Positions 61,807-64,000 of a stretch of 64,000 nucleotides of DNA are shown here, in pieces. Under the pieces are notes generated by a model. It was not told the DNA's origin, made no database searches, and worked only from the letters and a program-made list of their open reading frames with translations. The DNA lies in the NCBI GenBank assembly GCA_037481715.1, contig JBBFLD010000004.1:1-64000 (forward strand), read 5' to 3'. This DNA is from Rosettibacter sp037481715 (GTDB lineage Bacteria > Bacteroidota > Ignavibacteria > Ignavibacteriales > Melioribacteraceae). A program made the translations under genes and the position numbers. The number at the start of each line of letters is the position of its first letter. Position 1 is the stretch's first letter.

Positions 61807-63194
61807 TACTCAAATCTCTGCTCCAGTATGTTTATAAATTCTTCCATTTTCATTCCTCGCGAGCCTTTAACTAAAATTGCTGAGTTATCTATATCTTCAT
61901 ATTGAAGATACAGCTTCAAGGCATCGCGGGTATCAAAGTGAATTGTTTTTATTTTTCTCTTTTTTAATTCTCGATGCAAATATTTCATCAAGTCCCCGAT
62001 AGTAAGAACTGTTGTGTTTTTATCTTCATTAAAAATTTTTGCAAGGTCTCTATGAAATTTTGGTGCCTGCTTACCTAATTCAAAAATATCACCAAGAACC
62101 ATAATTTTATTTTTATATCGTTTTACTTTCTTCAAAAAATAATATGCAGCTTCAACAGAAGCAGGACTTGCATTATATGTATCATCAACCAATATTGCTT
62201 TTGAATATTCTTTTATTTCCAGTCTTCCATGAACAGGCTTTAATCTTTTTGATGCATTAATTATTTCATTTTCTGTTAATCCAATTTTCAAAGCAATTGC
62301 AGCTGCTGCTAAAAAATTCTTTGCATTTGATTCTCCTGACAAAGGAAGCTTCACTTTAAAATTTTCTTCATGATATTGAATAGAAATTTCTGCTCTCCCT
62401 AAATCATCATAGTTTACAATTTTACCTTTGACTTCAGCAGACTTTTTAAATCCATAAGTAACAATATTTTTATACCTGTTTTTATTTTTATTTATGATTG
62501 GGTCATCAACATTTATGAAAATTATTCCTCCTCTTTTTTCTGCTGCATCAAACAATGCAGATTTTTCTTTGAATACACCTTCTCTGCTTTTTAAGAATTC
62601 AAGATGAGAATCACCTATGTTGGTAATTAAAGCATAATCAGGTTCAGAAATTTTTGCTGAATATGGAATCTCGCCAATATGATTTGTCCCTTGTTCTAAA
62701 ATCAGCATTTCACAATTTTCATCTGCAGAAAAAATTGTAAGGGGCACACCGATGTGATTGTTATTATTTGCTTCTGATTTCACAACATTAAATTTCTCTT
62801 CAAGCAAAACTGCAATCATTTCTTTTGTTGTTGTTTTGCCGTTACTTCCTGTAATAGAAATTACTTTTGCTCCAAGTTTATTTCGCCATCTGTTTGCAAG
62901 TTCACCGTAAGCTTTGATTGTATCGGGAACAGTAATAAAAGGAATATTCAATGAATTGAATTTTTCTAATTTTCTTCTGTTAATTATAACAGCTTCTGCA
63001 CCTTTTTCAATTGCATCATGAATGAAATCGTGGCCATCAAACTTTCCCCCTTTGATTGCTACAAATAAACACGGCTTATTTATTTTTCTTGAATCAATTT
63101 CTACATAAGAAAGAGGTTTAAAGCTGTCGGGATTGTAAATAACCGAGCCGTTAAGATTAAATAAATCTTCCAATGTAATTTTTATTTTGACCAT
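61806..63194 (-). CDS. murF: UDP-N-acetylmuramoyl-tripeptide-D-alanyl-D-alanine ligase
   Basis: Adds D-Ala-D-Ala to complete the pentapeptide. N-terminal UDP-binding domain with YVEIDSRKINKPCLFVAIKGGKFDGHDFI near 30-58, ATP loop VISITGSNGKTTTKEMIAVLL near 104-124, ANNNNHIGVPLTIF near 138, and VDDTYNASPASVEAAYYFL near 320-338. 462 aa is normal. The start overlaps the end of murE by 13 bp. Confidence 0.97.
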   Translation of the reverse strand: MVKIKITLEDLFNLNGSVIYNPDSFKPLSYVEIDSRKINKPCLFVAIKGGKFDGHDFIHDAIEKGAEAVIINRRKLEKFNSLNIPFITVPDTIKAYGELANRWRNKLGAKVISITGSNGKTTTKEMIAVLLEEKFNVVKSEANNNNHIGVPLTIFSADENCEMLILEQGTNHIGEIPYSAKISEPDYALITNIGDSHLEFLKSREGVFKEKSALFDAAEKRGGIIFINVDDPIINKNKNRYKNIVTYGFKKSAEVKGKIVNYDDLGRAEISIQYHEENFKVKLPLSGESNAKNFLAAAAIALKIGLTENEIINASKRLKPVHGRLEIKEYSKAILVDDTYNASPASVEAAYYFLKKVKRYKNKIMVLGDIFELGKQAPKFHRDLAKIFNEDKNTTVLTIGDLMKYLHRELKKRKIKTIHFDTRDALKLYLQYEDIDNSAILVKGSRGMKMEEFINILEQRFE

Positions 63195-64000
63195 TCTTCC
63201 AAATATTTAGTTGCTACTTCTTTATCTGAAAAATGTTTTCTTATTCCATTAATTTCCTGATAGTTTTCATGACCTTTACCAGCAATCAGAATTACTGCAT
63301 TCTCTTCGCTTTCAAATATTGCTGTTCGAATTGCTTCTTCTCTGTTTTCAATTGCAGTGAAATTATTTTTTTGAATTCCAGTTAAAATTTCTTCTATAAT
63401 TTTTTGTGGATTCTCGGTTCTTGGATTATCTGATGTAACAAAAACTTTTTTGCTCATTTCAGATGCAATGTTTCCCATGATTGGTCGTTTTGTTCTGTCT
63501 CTATCGCCACCGCAGCCAAACACTGTATAAATTGGCCTTTCATTTTTTACAATGTGATGAATTGCAATTAATGCCTGCTTAAGAGAATCTGCTGTATGAG
63601 AATAATCAATTATTACTTTTTTATTTTTTCTTGATAACACTTCAAATCTTCCAGGAACCTGTGGAGTTGTTTTTATTCCTTCAATAATTGTATCAATATC
63701 TAAATTTGAAATAGCAGCAACACTGAAAGCTGCAGCAGCATTAAATGCATTAAAATGTCCAACAAGTTTTGTACTAATCTTGTATTCTTTTTTATTGTTA
63801 ATTATGGAAAATTTAGTTCCATCCAATGTGAATTCGATATCTTTAATTCTGAATTCAGCATCAGGTGAAGTTCCATAAGTAATTTTTTTTGCTTTAGAAT
63901 CTTTAAGTAATCTATCGATATTATTATCATCGACATTAACAATCGCGAAAGCATTTGATGTCAGCATATCAAATAAGATTTTTTTCGAATTAAGATAATG
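63182..64000 (-). CDS. murE: UDP-MurNAc-tripeptide synthetase, meso-DAP type (partial, cut by window edge)
   Basis: The reading frame stays open to position 64000, so the N-terminal about 220 residues with the ATP loop lie outside. What is seen starts in the central domain (SKKILFDMLTSNAFAIVNVDD) and includes GHFNAFNAAAAFSVA, PGRFEVLSRKNKKVIIDYSHTADSLKQAL, FGCGGDRDRTKRPIMG and SDNPRTENP. DNPR is the motif that recognises meso-diaminopimelate, so the enzyme adds DAP. An ATG at 63967 is an internal methionine, not the start. Overlaps murF. Confidence 0.96.
   Translation of the reverse strand, partial: HYLNSKKILFDMLTSNAFAIVNVDDNNIDRLLKDSKAKKITYGTSPDAEFRIKDIEFTLDGTKFSIINNKKEYKISTKLVGHFNAFNAAAAFSVAAISNLDIDTIIEGIKTTPQVPGRFEVLSRKNKKVIIDYSHTADSLKQALIAIHHIVKNERPIYTVFGCGGDRDRTKRPIMGNIASEMSKKVFVTSDNPRTENPQKIIEEILTGIQKNNFTAIENREEAIRTAIFESEENAVILIAGKGHENYQEINGIRKHFSDKEVATKYLEEWSK

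Noticed and set aside
63182..63967. MurE starting at the ATG at 63967
   Set aside because: The frame continues upstream to the window edge with in-family sequence (SKKILFD before the Met), so this Met is internal and the gene is truncated by the window.

Overview
The window is AT-rich bacterial DNA in which all but two of roughly 55 genes lie on the minus strand. It looks like a chromosomal piece of a Bacteroidota/Chlorobi-group bacterium, most likely of the class Ignavibacteria. The grounds are: a T9SS-type C-terminal sorting domain next to a PorV/PorQ-family barrel and a SusC-like TonB receptor; an F0F1-ATPase cluster with atpB-E-F-H-A-G but no atpD/atpC; a GWxTD protein; an S16 protein with a long Ala/Lys tail; and a Wzx/Wzy-type polysaccharide locus. 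The taxonomy is inferred from gene content, not from a marker-gene search. MurE carries the DNPR motif of meso-diaminopimelate-adding enzymes, and LpxL-like and heptosyltransferase-like genes are present, so the cell is Gram-negative with a DAP peptidoglycan.

Layout. 1-213: two identical 77-bp tRNA-like units that do not form a normal tRNA. 214-3883: acyl-CoA synthetase, a DedA/YqaA membrane protein (+ strand), an unknown small protein and a divergent MqnA-like protein. 3902-14143: one long transcription-unit-like run reading leftwards: M23 peptidase, bactofilin, AtpZ-like, AtpI-like, atpB-E-F-H-A-G, ffh, rpsP, khpA, rimM, trmD, rplS, closed by a strong intrinsic terminator. 14178-17463: GWxTD protein, LpxL-like acyltransferase and GT9 glycosyltransferase. 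17730-25154: TonB receptor, 1101-aa secreted protein with a T9SS-like tail and PorV-like barrel, closed by a second strong terminator. 25520-27872: FabL-like reductase, acyl-CoA dehydrogenase and thioredoxin. 28097-31552: dnaE.

31553-32065 is non-coding and holds an 8-bp tandem array. 32066-35840: a dUTPase fused to a two-helix membrane domain, a flippase, a thioesterase and accA. 35844-50293: exopolysaccharide/O-antigen locus with a complete initiating phosphoglycosyltransferase, a GT2 protein fused to a degenerate phosphoglycosyltransferase, a polyprenol-phosphate hexosyltransferase, an FAD oxidase of the LhgO type, three GT4 enzymes (one on the + strand), polymerase, flippase, Wzz-like and OPX-like proteins. 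50409-52167: rfbB and an outer-membrane barrel behind a TATAAT box and an inverted repeat. 52320-64000: the dcw cluster murE (cut by the window edge), murF, mraY, murD, ftsW, murG, murC, ftsQ, ftsA, ftsZ, almost all translationally overlapping, ended by a long-loop hairpin terminator.

No insertion sequence, CRISPR array, phage or recognisable defence island was seen. The most unusual items are the tRNA-like tandem units at the left edge, the membrane-anchored dUTPase, the GT2-phosphoglycosyltransferase fusion lacking catalytic residues, the octamer array upstream of dnaE, and the promoter plus palindrome in front of the barrel/rfbB pair. None of these amounts to a demonstrated new system; they are candidates.
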